Positions 1-8,370 of a DNA stretch of 64,000 bases are shown in pieces. The stretch's first letter is position 1, and the number at the start of each line of letters is the position of its first letter. The position numbers and the translations under genes were made by a program. The DNA is from Arthrobacter sp. (GTDB taxonomy: Bacteria; Actinomycetota; Actinomycetes; Actinomycetales; Micrococcaceae), in contig JAHFUZ010000003.1 in assembly GCA_023264815.1 (NCBI GenBank), forward strand, positions 62,001 to 126,000, in the 5' to 3' direction. The notes under the pieces were generated by a model that saw nothing but the letters and a program-made list of their open reading frames with translations, was not told where the DNA came from and made no database searches.

Positions 1-67
1 TGAACGGCGTGACCATGGCGGTGAGGAGGGTACCCAGGGCAGGAATGGTGGCGGAGTTGTGAGGCAT
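1..67 (-). CDS. dapA: 4-hydroxy-tetrahydrodipicolinate synthase, N-terminal fragment cut by the window edge
   Basis: Reading the minus strand from an ATG at 67 gives about 22 residues ending in a LLTAMVTPF motif, the usual N-terminus of actinobacterial DapA. DapA condenses pyruvate with aspartate semialdehyde at the lysine/diaminopimelate branch point. Only the N-terminal beta strand is inside the window, so no catalytic residue can be checked. The call is strengthened by dapB, the next enzyme of the pathway, 3 kb upstream on the same strand, an arrangement common in Arthrobacter relatives. A stretch of A/T just before the ATG (68-73) may be part of the leader. Confidence 0.8.
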   Translation of the reverse strand, partial: MPHNSATIPALGTLLTAMVTPF

Positions 68-125
68 GGAAAAAACGTTACCCTGTCTGCGGCCGGTTAG
101 GACAATGATGGGGGCGTGATAAGCG

Positions 126-890
126 TCAAATAGCCGCTGTGGATCCGCGGAATTTCCGCAGGGCGCTCTTCTGGAGCACCGCGGTGACCACCTCGGTACC
201 GGTTCCGGCCGCCTGCTTCATCGGGAGGCCGTCGGGTCCCCAGAAGCCGCTGAGTCCACAGGAGGGCCCTGCCGTTGTGGCCCCGCCCATGTTCGCCAGG
301 ATGCCGAACATCCGGTTGTCCATGGCACTGGCTCCAAGGTGCAGCGCCAGCCGCGAAGCCTCCACCCGCGTGTAGACCGCCGAGACTGCGTAAGCATCGG
401 CGCCGGCCAGCGCCGCCTCGGTGGAGTGGGCCGGGACCGAGGCATCGGCACAGACAGCCAGGGCAATCCGCCAGCCATCCAGGTGGAGCAGCAGCGGGCC
501 GCCACCTGCAGCGAACACTTCCCTCTCCGGCCCGTGCAGGTGGGTCTTGAACGCCACATCAGTGGTGCCGTTCGGGTGGACGGCGAGGCTCGCCAGCCGC
601 GGCGTTCCGTCAGGTTCCCGGTACGCCGCACCGGCCACTGCCGTAATCCCGGTCCGGCGGCAGATTTCGCGAAGGTCACCCAGCCGCGCGTCGTCGGCGC
701 CCAGCCAGGCATCATCGGTGGCCAGCAGCCCCAGGTTGTAGCCGGTGATCGACATCTCGGGGAAGATGACCAGCCGGGCGCCGTGGGATTCGGCGTCTTC
801 GATCAGCCGGACGTGTTCCTCGAGGTTTGGCATGAGACCGCCGGCCAGCGCCTGGTACTGGATGGCGGAAACGGTCAGGGCCTCGGTCAC
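126..890 (-). CDS. Carbon-nitrogen hydrolase (nitrilase superfamily)
   Basis: A 254-residue single-domain protein with the complete nitrilase-superfamily triad: Glu45 in FPEMSITGY, Lys115 in FKTHLHGPERE and Cys147 in LAVCADAS. Members hydrolyse non-peptide C-N bonds of amides, nitriles or carbamoyl compounds in the cytoplasm; the substrate cannot be told from sequence. Length is normal for a stand-alone domain (250-300 residues). It ends 58 bases before the dapA start and follows the DUF222 remnant, so it may be read with dapA, but nothing shows a role in lysine synthesis. The ATG at 890 is the only sensible start before the conserved first strand. Confidence 0.85.
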   Translation of the reverse strand: MTEALTVSAIQYQALAGGLMPNLEEHVRLIEDAESHGARLVIFPEMSITGYNLGLLATDDAWLGADDARLGDLREICRRTGITAVAGAAYREPDGTPRLASLAVHPNGTTDVAFKTHLHGPEREVFAAGGGPLLLHLDGWRIALAVCADASVPAHSTEAALAGADAYAVSAVYTRVEASRLALHLGASAMDNRMFGILANMGGATTAGPSCGLSGFWGPDGLPMKQAAGTGTEVVTAVLQKSALRKFRGSTAAI

Positions 891-894
891 CCCC

Positions 895-1332
895 TTATCC
901 TAGGCAACCACCCTGCAGCCGCGCACGCGGAAACTTTCCAGCCTGATCCCCGCCAGGCTGGCAGTACTTCGCCACCGCATCTTCCCGCAAGCCTTCGGCC
1001 CACGCCGCCAGCCGCTGGGCGGCCCGGACGTAGTGGAACAGCTCGGTGGGCGTAAGGGCGTCAAGATCCGTCTCGGCCAACCGGCGCGCCAGTTCGGCGC
1101 CGGGCTGCTGGACGGTCAGGGCAATCCCTTCCTGCTGCCACTGGACGTCCTCCGCCGGCCGGCCCGCCACCAGCTGGCGGAAGAGGTAGTCCACCACACC
1201 GGGACTCAGGGCCTTCATCAGTCCCGCGGACTCCACGCCGCCGCCACCCTCGACACCGGACCGCAGCGGGGCACCGGCAGCTGATGGATCCGGAGACTGC
1301 TGCGGCTGAAATGGGGTCTGCATGCCACCCAT
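895..1332 (-). pseudogene. Truncated DUF222 (13E12-type) protein remnant
   Basis: The 145-residue reading frame has a low-complexity Gln/Pro/Gly N-terminus followed, at about residues 92-125, by a segment like the start of DUF222 (LTPTELFHYVRAAQRLAAWA). It then runs out into unrelated residues and stops. Intact DUF222 proteins are 400-600 residues and end in an HNH nuclease motif, which is absent here; an intact member lies at 9946-11610. I therefore read this as the 5-prime stump of a decayed gene. The start is uncertain (ATG at 1332 or 1323). A LexA-like palindrome lies 5 bases upstream of the first ATG. It could instead be a lineage-specific short protein. Confidence 0.55.
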
Positions 1333-1337
1333 GATAT

Positions 1338-1353
1338 TCGAACATATATTCGA
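1338..1353. promoter_or_regulatory. LexA/SOS-box-like palindrome
   Basis: The 16 bases read TCGAACATATATTCGA. The actinobacterial/Gram-positive SOS box is TCGAAC-N4-GTTCGA; this differs at one base. It sits between the DUF222 remnant (start 1332, minus) and the membrane acyltransferase gene (start 1448, plus). Several M. tuberculosis 13E12-family genes are known to be LexA-controlled, which fits its position directly upstream of a DUF222 reading frame. LexA binding is inferred. Confidence 0.65.
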
Positions 1354-1447
1354 ACACAAGGCACGGCGCGCCAGCCGGCGTGACGTGCGGCGAAGCCGGC
1401 ATCCTGTTGACTGGGGTCGTTGCAGGTTGGTGTGAGAACATCGCCTC

Positions 1448-2683
1448 ATGACGTCCCGAGCCCCAGCACGACCCTCGCGGGCGCCGCGTCCCTCCCCTGC
1501 CGCCGGTCGCCTCCGCGGCATTGACGCCGCCAGGGGCCTGGCCCTCCTGGGCATGATGGCAACGCATCTGTTGCCCACCTTCGAGGCCAACGCAGACCTG
1601 ACGCCCACCTGGATCGGGCTGACCTTCTCCGGCCGTGCGGCCGCGCTCTTCGCTGTCCTGGCCGGCGTCGGCCTGGCCCTTTCCACCGGCAAGCAAGTGC
1701 CCCCCGAAGGAACTGCGCTCAATGCAGCCCGCCGCGGGGTCGCCCTGCGCGCGCTGGTGATTGCCGCCGTCGGACTTTCACTGGGCAACCTGGACGTGAA
1801 CCTGGCCATCATCCTGGTCCACTACGCACTGTTGTTCCTGTGCGTCCTGCCGTTCCTGGGCCTGAGGATCAAGGCGCTCTGCGTGTGGACCGCGGGCTGG
1901 ATCCTGCTTTCGCCGGTGCTCGCCTACCTGCTCCGTCCGTGGCTCATGGCGTCGGACCCGCCCCTCCATCTCGGCCACAACCCGTCGTGGGAGGACCTGG
2001 CGACGCCCTTCCCCCTCCTGGGCGATCTGTTCCTCACCGGCTACTACCCGGTGTTTCAGTGGTTGTCCTACGTGCTGGTAGGCCTGGTGATCGGCCGGCT
2101 GGCACTGACCACATCAATGATTCCCGTTCTGCTGCTCACCCTTGGCACAGCGGTGGCCGCACTGGCCAAAGCCTTGGGGACAGCGGCGATGGAGAGCTGG
2201 GGCGGCCGGGCAGCACTGGAGGCAGCGCTCAATGCACCGGGCTACCCGCTGGACAGCGTGCTCCAGGTGAATCTCACGGGGATCCGGCAGGAAGGCTCCT
2301 GGTGGTGGCTGGCATCGGCCGCGCCGCATTCCGCCACCACCCTGGACCTGGCCCATACCTCCGGCGTGGCGGTGGCGGTGATTGGCGTCTTTCTCCTGCT
2401 CGGCAGGCTGGCGGAATGGCTGGACCTTGACCTGCTGCTGCCGCTTCGCGGGGCAGGCGCCATGACGCTGACGCTGTATGCCGCCCACGTCTGGGTGGTG
2501 TCCGGCTTCTACCTGAAGCCTCTGCCGGCCGGCTGGACCGAGGACGGCATGTACTTCGCGCACGCCGCGACCGCCATCATTGTGGGCACGGTTTTTGTGA
2601 TCCTGAAATGGCGCGGCCCACTTGAAATCGTGGGCCATGCCGCCAACCAGTTGGGCCGCACCGGACGGATCGGCGCGCCTTAG
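1448..2683 (+). CDS. Multi-pass membrane protein, DUF1624/DUF418 (HGSNAT-like acyltransferase) family
   Basis: A 411-residue protein with roughly ten hydrophobic helices. Residues 24-40 carry RGIDAARGLALLGMMATH, the signature of the heparan-alpha-glucosaminide N-acetyltransferase catalytic domain family (DUF1624). The C-terminal third resembles DUF418, often found with it. Such proteins are thought to move acyl groups across the membrane to an external sugar or lipid; the acceptor is unknown. It is a single plus-strand gene between two minus-strand units and its stop overlaps the stop of the next gene by 3 bases (convergent). The N-terminal 20 residues are Pro/Arg-rich and probably cytoplasmic. 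Confidence 0.75.
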   Translation: MTSRAPARPSRAPRPSPAAGRLRGIDAARGLALLGMMATHLLPTFEANADLTPTWIGLTFSGRAAALFAVLAGVGLALSTGKQVPPEGTALNAARRGVALRALVIAAVGLSLGNLDVNLAIILVHYALLFLCVLPFLGLRIKALCVWTAGWILLSPVLAYLLRPWLMASDPPLHLGHNPSWEDLATPFPLLGDLFLTGYYPVFQWLSYVLVGLVIGRLALTTSMIPVLLLTLGTAVAALAKALGTAAMESWGGRAALEAALNAPGYPLDSVLQVNLTGIRQEGSWWWLASAAPHSATTLDLAHTSGVAVAVIGVFLLLGRLAEWLDLDLLLPLRGAGAMTLTLYAAHVWVVSGFYLKPLPAGWTEDGMYFAHAATAIIVGTVFVILKWRGPLEIVGHAANQLGRTGRIGAP

Positions 2684-3162
2684 CGGGCGGGAACGCTCCC
2701 CCGGAAGAGGCGGCCGGCGTCCCGCATTGAGGCGCGGGCGCGCTTGCGGTCACCGGCGGCGTCGTAGGCGCAGCTCAGGCGGAACCAGGAGCGCCAGTCC
2801 TCGGGTGCGGCTTCGGCCTCGGCCTTGTACTTTTCGAATTCCTGGTCGGCTGCCGCCCGGATAATCCGCCCGGCGGGCGTGCGCGGGAGCTCGTCCACGG
2901 GCAGGCCGCCCTCGGCTTCCAGGATCCGGGCCATCTGTTCGGTGCGGGCACCGAACATCAGTTCGCGGATCAGGGCCCAGGCACCGACAACCGGCAGGAC
3001 CAGGTAGGCAGCGCCGATGGCTTTGGCCGCAAGGTTGGCGTCCGTGAGCAGCAGGATGGAACGCTGGAAGGACACCACCAGGTAGAAGACCAGCAGGAGC
3101 GTGACGGCACCCACCCAGATTTTGGTCCGGTTCTTCCGGAAAAAGGCAAGGAATTCGCCCAC
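2680..3162 (-). CDS. Small membrane protein with C-terminal TPR-like helix pair, next to dapB
   Basis: The 160-residue protein has two hydrophobic segments (about residues 15-33 and 44-65), then a charged helical region ending in a helix pair (about 118-155, WRSWFRLSCAYDAAGDRKRA) that looks like one degenerate tetratricopeptide repeat. I do not recognise a named family. It starts 2 bases after the dapB stop, so the two are almost certainly co-transcribed. Similar conserved proteins follow dapB in Arthrobacter-type genomes as far as I recall. Function is unknown; no catalytic motif is visible. Confidence 0.7.
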   Translation of the reverse strand: MGEFLAFFRKNRTKIWVGAVTLLLVFYLVVSFQRSILLLTDANLAAKAIGAAYLVLPVVGAWALIRELMFGARTEQMARILEAEGGLPVDELPRTPAGRIIRAAADQEFEKYKAEAEAAPEDWRSWFRLSCAYDAAGDRKRARASMRDAGRLFRGSVPAR

Positions 3163-3164
3163 GC

Positions 3165-3935
3165 CTACAGCCCCAGGTCCAGGTAGCCGTCCAGGCCCAC
3201 GGTCAGTCCCGGGTGCGCTGCGGTCTTGCGGATGCCCAGGAGCACGCCGGGCATGAAGGAGGCGCGGTCAAACGAGTCGTGCCGGAACGTCAGCTGCTCC
3301 CCCGGCCCGCCGAGCAGGACCTCCTGGTGTGCCACGAGCCCGCGAAGCCGGACGCTGTGGACACGAACCCCGTCCACGTCGCAGCCCCGGGCACCAGCCA
3401 GTTCGCTGGTGGTGGCATCAGGGCTGGCGGGGACATCCGCAGCCGCCCGTTCGGCAGCGATCAGCTGGGCCGTGCGGACGGCGGTTCCGGACGGCGCATC
3501 CACCTTGTCCGGGTGGTGCAGTTCGATGATTTCCACGGATTCAAAGTACTTTGAGGCCTTGGCGGCGAACGCCGAGGCAAGCACCGAGCCGAGGGCAAAG
3601 TTCGGGGCGATGAGCACACCCGTGCCGGGGTTCTCCGCGAGGAGGGCTTCCAGCGCGGCGAGCCGGCCGGCATCCCAGCCGGTGGTTCCCACCACGGCGT
3701 GCATTCCGTGTTCTACGGCGTAGCGGACATTCGCTTCGGTGCTCTCCGGAACGGTGAGATCCACGACGTATTCGGCGCCGGCGGCGGCCAGTTGGTCCAG
3801 CGAGTCGCCACGTCCCAGGGCGGCCACGAGGGTCATGTCGGCGGCCGCTTCAACGGCTTTGACGGCTTCGGCGCCCATGCGCCCGCTGGCGCCCAGGACA
3901 GCCACGCGGCTGGGAGCGGGGTGTTGTTCGGTCAT
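3165..3935 (-). CDS. dapB: 4-hydroxy-tetrahydrodipicolinate reductase
   Basis: DapB reduces 4-hydroxy-tetrahydrodipicolinate with NAD(P)H in the lysine/meso-diaminopimelate pathway that also feeds peptidoglycan. The 256-residue protein shows the Rossmann motif GASGRMG at 15-21, GTTGW at 83-87, APNFALGSVL at 110-119 and the active-site ELHHPDKVDAPSGTA at 138-152, including the His-His pair and substrate-binding Lys. Length matches the actinobacterial family. It begins a two-gene unit with the downstream membrane protein. Confidence 0.96.
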   Translation of the reverse strand: MTEQHPAPSRVAVLGASGRMGAEAVKAVEAAADMTLVAALGRGDSLDQLAAAGAEYVVDLTVPESTEANVRYAVEHGMHAVVGTTGWDAGRLAALEALLAENPGTGVLIAPNFALGSVLASAFAAKASKYFESVEIIELHHPDKVDAPSGTAVRTAQLIAAERAAADVPASPDATTSELAGARGCDVDGVRVHSVRLRGLVAHQEVLLGGPGEQLTFRHDSFDRASFMPGVLLGIRKTAAHPGLTVGLDGYLDLGL

Positions 3936-3998
3936 GGCTTTAACCCTACCGTCGGGCCAGTCGGTGGACGGAACCCGCGGCCGTGCGTTACCTCGCGG

Positions 3999-4460
3999 TC
4001 AGCCGCCCGCGCCCACCCATTCAACAGTGCCGTCGGCGAAGAACTGTTCCTTCCAGATGGGAACCTGTTCCTTGATCCGGTCCACCAGTTCGGAGCACAC
4101 AGCAAATGCCTCGCCGCGGTGCGCTGCAGAGACCGCGCAGACCAGGGCGGGATCGCCGATTTCCAGCATGCCAATGCGGTGGGCGGCCCAGATCCGCACC
4201 GGCTGCGCCCCGGACGCACCCGCCGGATGCTCGGCAACCAGGGTGGCGACGACGTCGGCCATCACCTGGTGCGCTGTGGGGTGGGCACTGTAGCTGAGCC
4301 GCTCGACTGCCTTGCCGCCGTCGTGGTTCCGCACCACTCCGCTGAAGCTGACCACGGCACCGGCGGTGTCCGATTCGACGGCGGCGATGGCCTGGTCCAC
4401 GCTGATCGGCTCCGCGCTCAGCACCGCGTGGACCACTTCGAAAACTGATTCAGTGCCCAT
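3999..4460 (-). CDS. moaE: Molybdopterin synthase catalytic (large) subunit
   Basis: MoaE transfers sulfur from the MoaD C-terminal thiocarboxylate to precursor Z, making molybdopterin. The 153-residue protein has the conserved GVVRNH (41-46), AAHRIGMLEIGD (92-103) and the C-terminal lysine region KEQVPIWKEQFF (130-141). Its ATG overlaps the end of mog by 11 bases, and it is the last gene of the minus-strand Moco operon. Its partner MoaD is encoded on the opposite strand at 9515-9781. Confidence 0.95.
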   Translation of the reverse strand: MGTESVFEVVHAVLSAEPISVDQAIAAVESDTAGAVVSFSGVVRNHDGGKAVERLSYSAHPTAHQVMADVVATLVAEHPAGASGAQPVRIWAAHRIGMLEIGDPALVCAVSAAHRGEAFAVCSELVDRIKEQVPIWKEQFFADGTVEWVGAGG

Positions 4461-4998
4461 TCCGGCCCTCCAGTTGGTCGCAAAGGTGCCCGATCACCGG
4501 ATCCAGGACGGACAGCCCGTCCATCACGCCTTTCGGAGAACCGGGCAGGTTGATAACGAACGTCCGGCCCGCCGCACCCGCATGGCCGCGGCTCAGCGCG
4601 GCGAGGGGCGTCTTGGCCGCTCCTGCACGCCGGATGGCCTCCATGATGCCGGGAATTTCGCGGTCCAGCAGCGGCAGGGTCACGTCCGGGGTCCGGTCAT
4701 CCGGGCTGAGTCCGGTGCCGCCGCTGGTGATGACGACGGCGGGGTGCTGGGTCAGGAGCGCGCGGATGGCGGCGCCGACGGGCTCACCATCGGGAACCAC
4801 CATGGCGGGGTAGGCCTCGAAGCCGTGTTCCGTGAGCCAGTCGATAATCACGGGGCCGGTTTCATCCTCGTAGATGCCGGCCGCAGCCCGCGTCGAGGCG
4901 ATGATCACTCCGGCTTTGCGGCCCTGCACCTCGCCGTGGGTGTGCGGCTCAGGAGTGTGCGGCTCCGGCAGGGTCGTGTTGTCGGTGGTGCCGCTCAT
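4450..4998 (-). CDS. mog: Molybdopterin adenylyltransferase (MogA/MoaB family)
   Basis: This 182-residue MoCF-fold protein adenylylates molybdopterin before metal insertion by MoeA. It has the SGGTG nucleotide-loop motif at 92-96, TPDVT at 103-107 and LPGSPKG at 151-157. The start is the ATG at 4998, which overlaps the moaC stop as ATGA; the open frame extends much further upstream, but that part is a shadow of moaC and moeA. The first 25 residues are a Pro/Glu/His-rich, probably disordered tail. MoaB and Mog cannot be separated safely by eye. Confidence 0.9.
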   Translation of the reverse strand: MSGTTDNTTLPEPHTPEPHTHGEVQGRKAGVIIASTRAAAGIYEDETGPVIIDWLTEHGFEAYPAMVVPDGEPVGAAIRALLTQHPAVVITSGGTGLSPDDRTPDVTLPLLDREIPGIMEAIRRAGAAKTPLAALSRGHAGAAGRTFVINLPGSPKGVMDGLSVLDPVIGHLCDQLEGRNGH

Positions 4999-5489
4999 AG
5001 TGTCCAGTCCCCGCTCTTGCCGCCGCTTTTCGCCAGCACTTTGATGTCCGTCAGCACGGCGTGCTTGTCCACGGCTTTGATCATGTCGTACACGCTCAGG
5101 GCCGCCACCGATGCCGCCGTCAGCGCCTCCATTTCGACACCTGTGACGCCGCGGGTCTTCACGGTCGCCAGGATGTCCACCGAATGGGTCCTGAGGTGGA
5201 AATCCACGGTGACTTTGGAGATCGGCAGCGGATGGCACAGCGGGATGAGGTCGGGCGTCTTTTTGGCCGCCATGATCCCCGCGACCCGGGCCACTGCCAG
5301 GGCATCTCCCTTGGGCAGTCCGCCGGAGCCGAGCAACCGCAGCACTTCGGGTGTACTGCGGACGGTGGCGGTGGCGGTGGCTTCCCGGGTGGTTTCGGCC
5401 TTGGTGGACACGTCCACCATCTGGGCGCTGCCGTCCTGGCGCAGGTGGGTCAGCGCGGGCGTGGCTTGTTCTGGATTCACAGCATCCAT
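4995..5489 (-). CDS. moaC: Cyclic pyranopterin monophosphate synthase
   Basis: MoaC with MoaA turns GTP into cyclic pyranopterin monophosphate, the first stage of Moco synthesis. The 164-residue protein has LIPLCHPL at 80-87, [20 protein letters not shown] near 113-132 and KSGGKSGDW at the C-terminus, all MoaC hallmarks. It overlaps moeA by 13 bases upstream and mog by 4 bases downstream, showing tight translational coupling. Confidence 0.96.
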   Translation of the reverse strand: MDAVNPEQATPALTHLRQDGSAQMVDVSTKAETTREATATATVRSTPEVLRLLGSGGLPKGDALAVARVAGIMAAKKTPDLIPLCHPLPISKVTVDFHLRTHSVDILATVKTRGVTGVEMEALTAASVAALSVYDMIKAVDKHAVLTDIKVLAKSGGKSGDWTL

Positions 5490-6748
5490 ACTTCCACCTC
5501 ATCGCCCCCGGCAAGCGCAGAGACTCCCGCAGGCACGTGCACCAGTGCGTTGGAGCCGGCCAGGGCGTGCATGAGGTGGGAGCTGTCACCACCCTCCAGC
5601 CGCACTGTGCCATCCGGCTGGAAGCTGCCGCGCCGGACCTGGTGCTTGTGCTCCGGCGACGTGAGGCCATGGGCCAGCCGGGCCCGGACCGCGGTCCGCG
5701 GTGCGGGGGCACCAAACATGACGGACAGTACCGGCCGCAGGAATATTTCGAAGGAGACCAGGCAACTCACGGGGTTGCCCGGGAATCCCAGGAAGGGCAC
5801 GTCGTCGAACATGCCGATCCCTTGGGGGCCGCCCGGCTGCATCGCCACATGGATAAACTCGGCGGCCTGGCCCTCCATCGCCTGGCGGACCACCTCGTAG
5901 GCCCCCTTGCTGACGCCGCCTGTGGTGACGATCAGGTCCACGCTTCCGGCATGGCTCCGCAGCAGCGCCCGGAGTTCGTCAGGCCGGTCCGAGGCGATGG
6001 CCGTGCGGACCACGTCCAGGCCCGCCTGCCGCATGGCGCTTTCCAGGAGGGTTCCGTTGGAGTTGTAGATCTTTCCCGCGGGCAGCGGCTGGCCGGGCTC
6101 AACCACTTCGTCGCCGGTGGTGACCAGGAGGACGGTCAGCGGCCGGCGGACCGCCACCTCGCCGACGCCCAGCGCTGCGAGCAGCCCCAGCTGCGCCGGG
6201 CCGAGGAAGGTCCCCGCAGCCAGCGCCCGTTCCCCGGCCGCGATGTCACTTCCCGCGGAGCGCACAAAGGTACCTGCCGCCGTCGCAGGCAACCACACGG
6301 TACTTTCCGCACCGGGGGCCGGGAACCTGTCCGGGACGGCGCGTTCCACGGGCACGACGGCGTCGGCACCGGCAGGAATCATGGCACCGGTCATGATGGG
6401 GGCGGCGGTGCCGCGGGCAAGCGCCGCCGGTACGGCACCTGCCGGAACGGGGTCCGCCACGGGCAGCTCCGCACCGCCGTCGGACACATCCGCTGTGTTG
6501 ATGGCAAAGCCGTCCATCTGGGAGTTGGCGAAGGGCGGGAGGCTGAGGGGCGCCGCAATATCGTGGGCCAGGCCCTTGCCGAGTGCGTCCCGCAGCGCCA
6601 GGGTTTCTACCCTGTCCGCGGTCAGCAGCGGTGCCAGCAGGTCTGCCACGGCGGCGCGGTGGGTGGCGACGGACCGGGGCTGGTGCCGGGCATCGCCGTG
6701 CTGGTGCTGAGGGCTGTGCATGGTCCTGCCTTCGGTGGGTGCCGTCAT
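5477..6748 (-). CDS. moeA: Molybdopterin molybdenumtransferase
   Basis: MoeA inserts molybdate into adenylylated molybdopterin. The 423-residue protein shows SQMDGFAI (76-83), [48 protein letters not shown] and the MoCF-domain [14 protein letters not shown] stretch, followed by a small C-terminal beta-barrel domain. The first 30 residues are His/Gln-rich and not conserved. Its ATG overlaps the stop of the upstream molybdoenzyme frame (ATGA, 6745-6748), tying cofactor assembly to an intended client enzyme. Confidence 0.95.
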   Translation of the reverse strand: MTAPTEGRTMHSPQHQHGDARHQPRSVATHRAAVADLLAPLLTADRVETLALRDALGKGLAHDIAAPLSLPPFANSQMDGFAINTADVSDGGAELPVADPVPAGAVPAALARGTAAPIMTGAMIPAGADAVVPVERAVPDRFPAPGAESTVWLPATAAGTFVRSAGSDIAAGERALAAGTFLGPAQLGLLAALGVGEVAVRRPLTVLLVTTGDEVVEPGQPLPAGKIYNSNGTLLESAMRQAGLDVVRTAIASDRPDELRALLRSHAGSVDLIVTTGGVSKGAYEVVRQAMEGQAAEFIHVAMQPGGPQGIGMFDDVPFLGFPGNPVSCLVSFEIFLRPVLSVMFGAPAPRTAVRARLAHGLTSPEHKHQVRRGSFQPDGTVRLEGGDSSHLMHALAGSNALVHVPAGVSALAGGDEVEVWML

Positions 6749-8236
6749 GGATTCACGTCAACTCTAATGGTGTGGAAGCCGGTGGCCCCGTCCGGTGCAA
6801 CCGGACGGCGCTCTTCATCCTGAGGCTTCCCGTTGAGGTCCGTGGCGCGGACCTGGACCTCGTACTGCCCTGGAGCCAGGCTGATCCCCAGCTGCCACTG
6901 GTACCACGTGTCCTGCGAGATGCCGGGCGCCAGGCCGGCTTGCTGCCACGGGCCGCGGTTGACGCGCAGTTCCACTTTTCCGATGCCGGTGTGCTGCGAC
7001 CAGGCCACGCCGCCAAACATGATCCTGCCTGCGCCGACCCTCCTGCCCGCGCGGGGGACATCGATCCGGGAAGCCGTGCTCCAGCGGCAGCGGCTCACCG
7101 TTCATCCCGACGGCGAGCATGGCGTCCCGCCCGTCGGTGAGGGCCTCCAGCGGTGTGCCGGCCGTCCAGCCGTCGGAGCTTCGCGACAGCACCATGTCAG
7201 CACCGGCCTGCGGCCGGGCCAGGGCAAGCAGTTCCCGCACCGGCCAGCCGAGCCAGCGGGCGTTACCGATGAGGTCACCGCCTACCTCGTTGGAAACGCA
7301 GGCGATGGTGACGTGCCGTTCCATCAGGGGCTTCGCCAGGAGATCCGCCAGGTTGAGTTCGACCTCTTGGTCCACCATCCCTGTCACCCGCAGCGTCCAG
7401 GTGCCGGGGTCGATGACCGGGACAATCAGTGCAGTGTCGATCCGGTAAAAGTCCCGGTTCGGCGTGACCAGCGGCTGCATTCCGTCCAGTGCCACTTCTG
7501 CACCCGCTGGGATCGCCGGGGCTCCCGAGGCTGCGGCGGGGAGCTTCAGCTTGTCACGTGCGGTGCTGATTCCGGTGGTGGCGCCGCGCCAGACGCCGGC
7601 CACGATCCCGCCGACTGCAGTCACTGCGGCGCTGGCCCCCAGGACCCGCAGAAACGTTCGGCGTCCGGCCGGCTGTGTGCGGTCCGGGTGTGCGCGGTCC
7701 GGGTGGACGGAGTCCGACGCCGGTCCCTCCTCCTGAAGCCGGCGGACCAGGAACCGCAGCACAAGGGCTCCGGCCAGGGCGGCCAGCAGCGGCACGGGAA
7801 CGGCACCGGGAGTCAGCTGGGCGCGGGTCAGCACGGCAGCGAGGCCCACGAGCCCAAACGCCGCAATGACCGCCACCCCCGCGAACCGCCGGCGCTGTTC
7901 CAGGATCCCGGCAACGGTGCCCACGGCCGCAACAACGAGCAGCATGCCGGCCACAAAGACCACCTTGTCGGACGTGCCGAACAGGGCGACGGCCCAGTCC
8001 TTCACGCCCGGCGGAAGTCCGTCAATCACAGCCCCGCCCACGGCAGTCAGCGGCGACAGCGAGGGACTCAACAGTCCGGCAAGCAGCTCGCCCGCCACCA
8101 CGGCGCCGACCGCGGACACCACGCCCGCCGCAGCAGCCCGGCGGCGGCTGCCTGGAGCGGCACCCCGGCTGCCCGGCCGCCTTCCGGGGCCCGCGCCGTC
8201 GTCGGCCGTATCCTGCAGGAACTGGGACGTATCCAC
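6745..8236 (-). pseudogene. Sulfite-oxidase-family molybdoenzyme, disrupted by an internal deletion and frameshift
   Basis: The N-terminal part (8236 to about 7066, 390 residues) has about five membrane helices, a twin-arginine-like GRRTFLRVLGAS at 191-202 and an oxidoreductase molybdopterin-binding domain with the Mo-ligand cysteine Cys313 (TIACVSNEVGG). After HGFP (387-390) the frame shifts. The dimerisation-domain C-terminus, SRIDVPRAGRRVGAG onward, continues in another frame to the stop at 6745. In intact relatives about 45 residues (a VPGLYGY...KW segment) lie between these motifs, so roughly 140 bases appear to be missing. The terminal frame still forms the ATGA overlap with moeA. A split functional protein is unlikely; an assembly error cannot be ruled out. 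Confidence 0.8.
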
Positions 8237-8370
8237 TCCTCCAGCATAGGTTCGCGGCGCCCCGGCGGCACCGGGCCTTCCCGCGGATGGGGGGCAACTC
8301 CAACGCGGGCCACCAGCGGGCCGGACGTCATGGGCGTGATGCGGGCGCCACGGTGGCGTAGCCTGAATCC

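Noticed and set aside
3213..4448. Long plus-strand open frames opposite dapB and moaE
   Set aside because: They are antisense shadows caused by high GC content; they have no ribosome site or family motif, while the minus-strand frames are clear enzymes.
7675..7715. Short tandem repeat (GTGCGGTCCGG type) in the molybdoenzyme linker
   Set aside because: Two degenerate copies encoding a His-Pro-Asp-Arg linker; too short and in too GC-rich a context to mean more than slippage.
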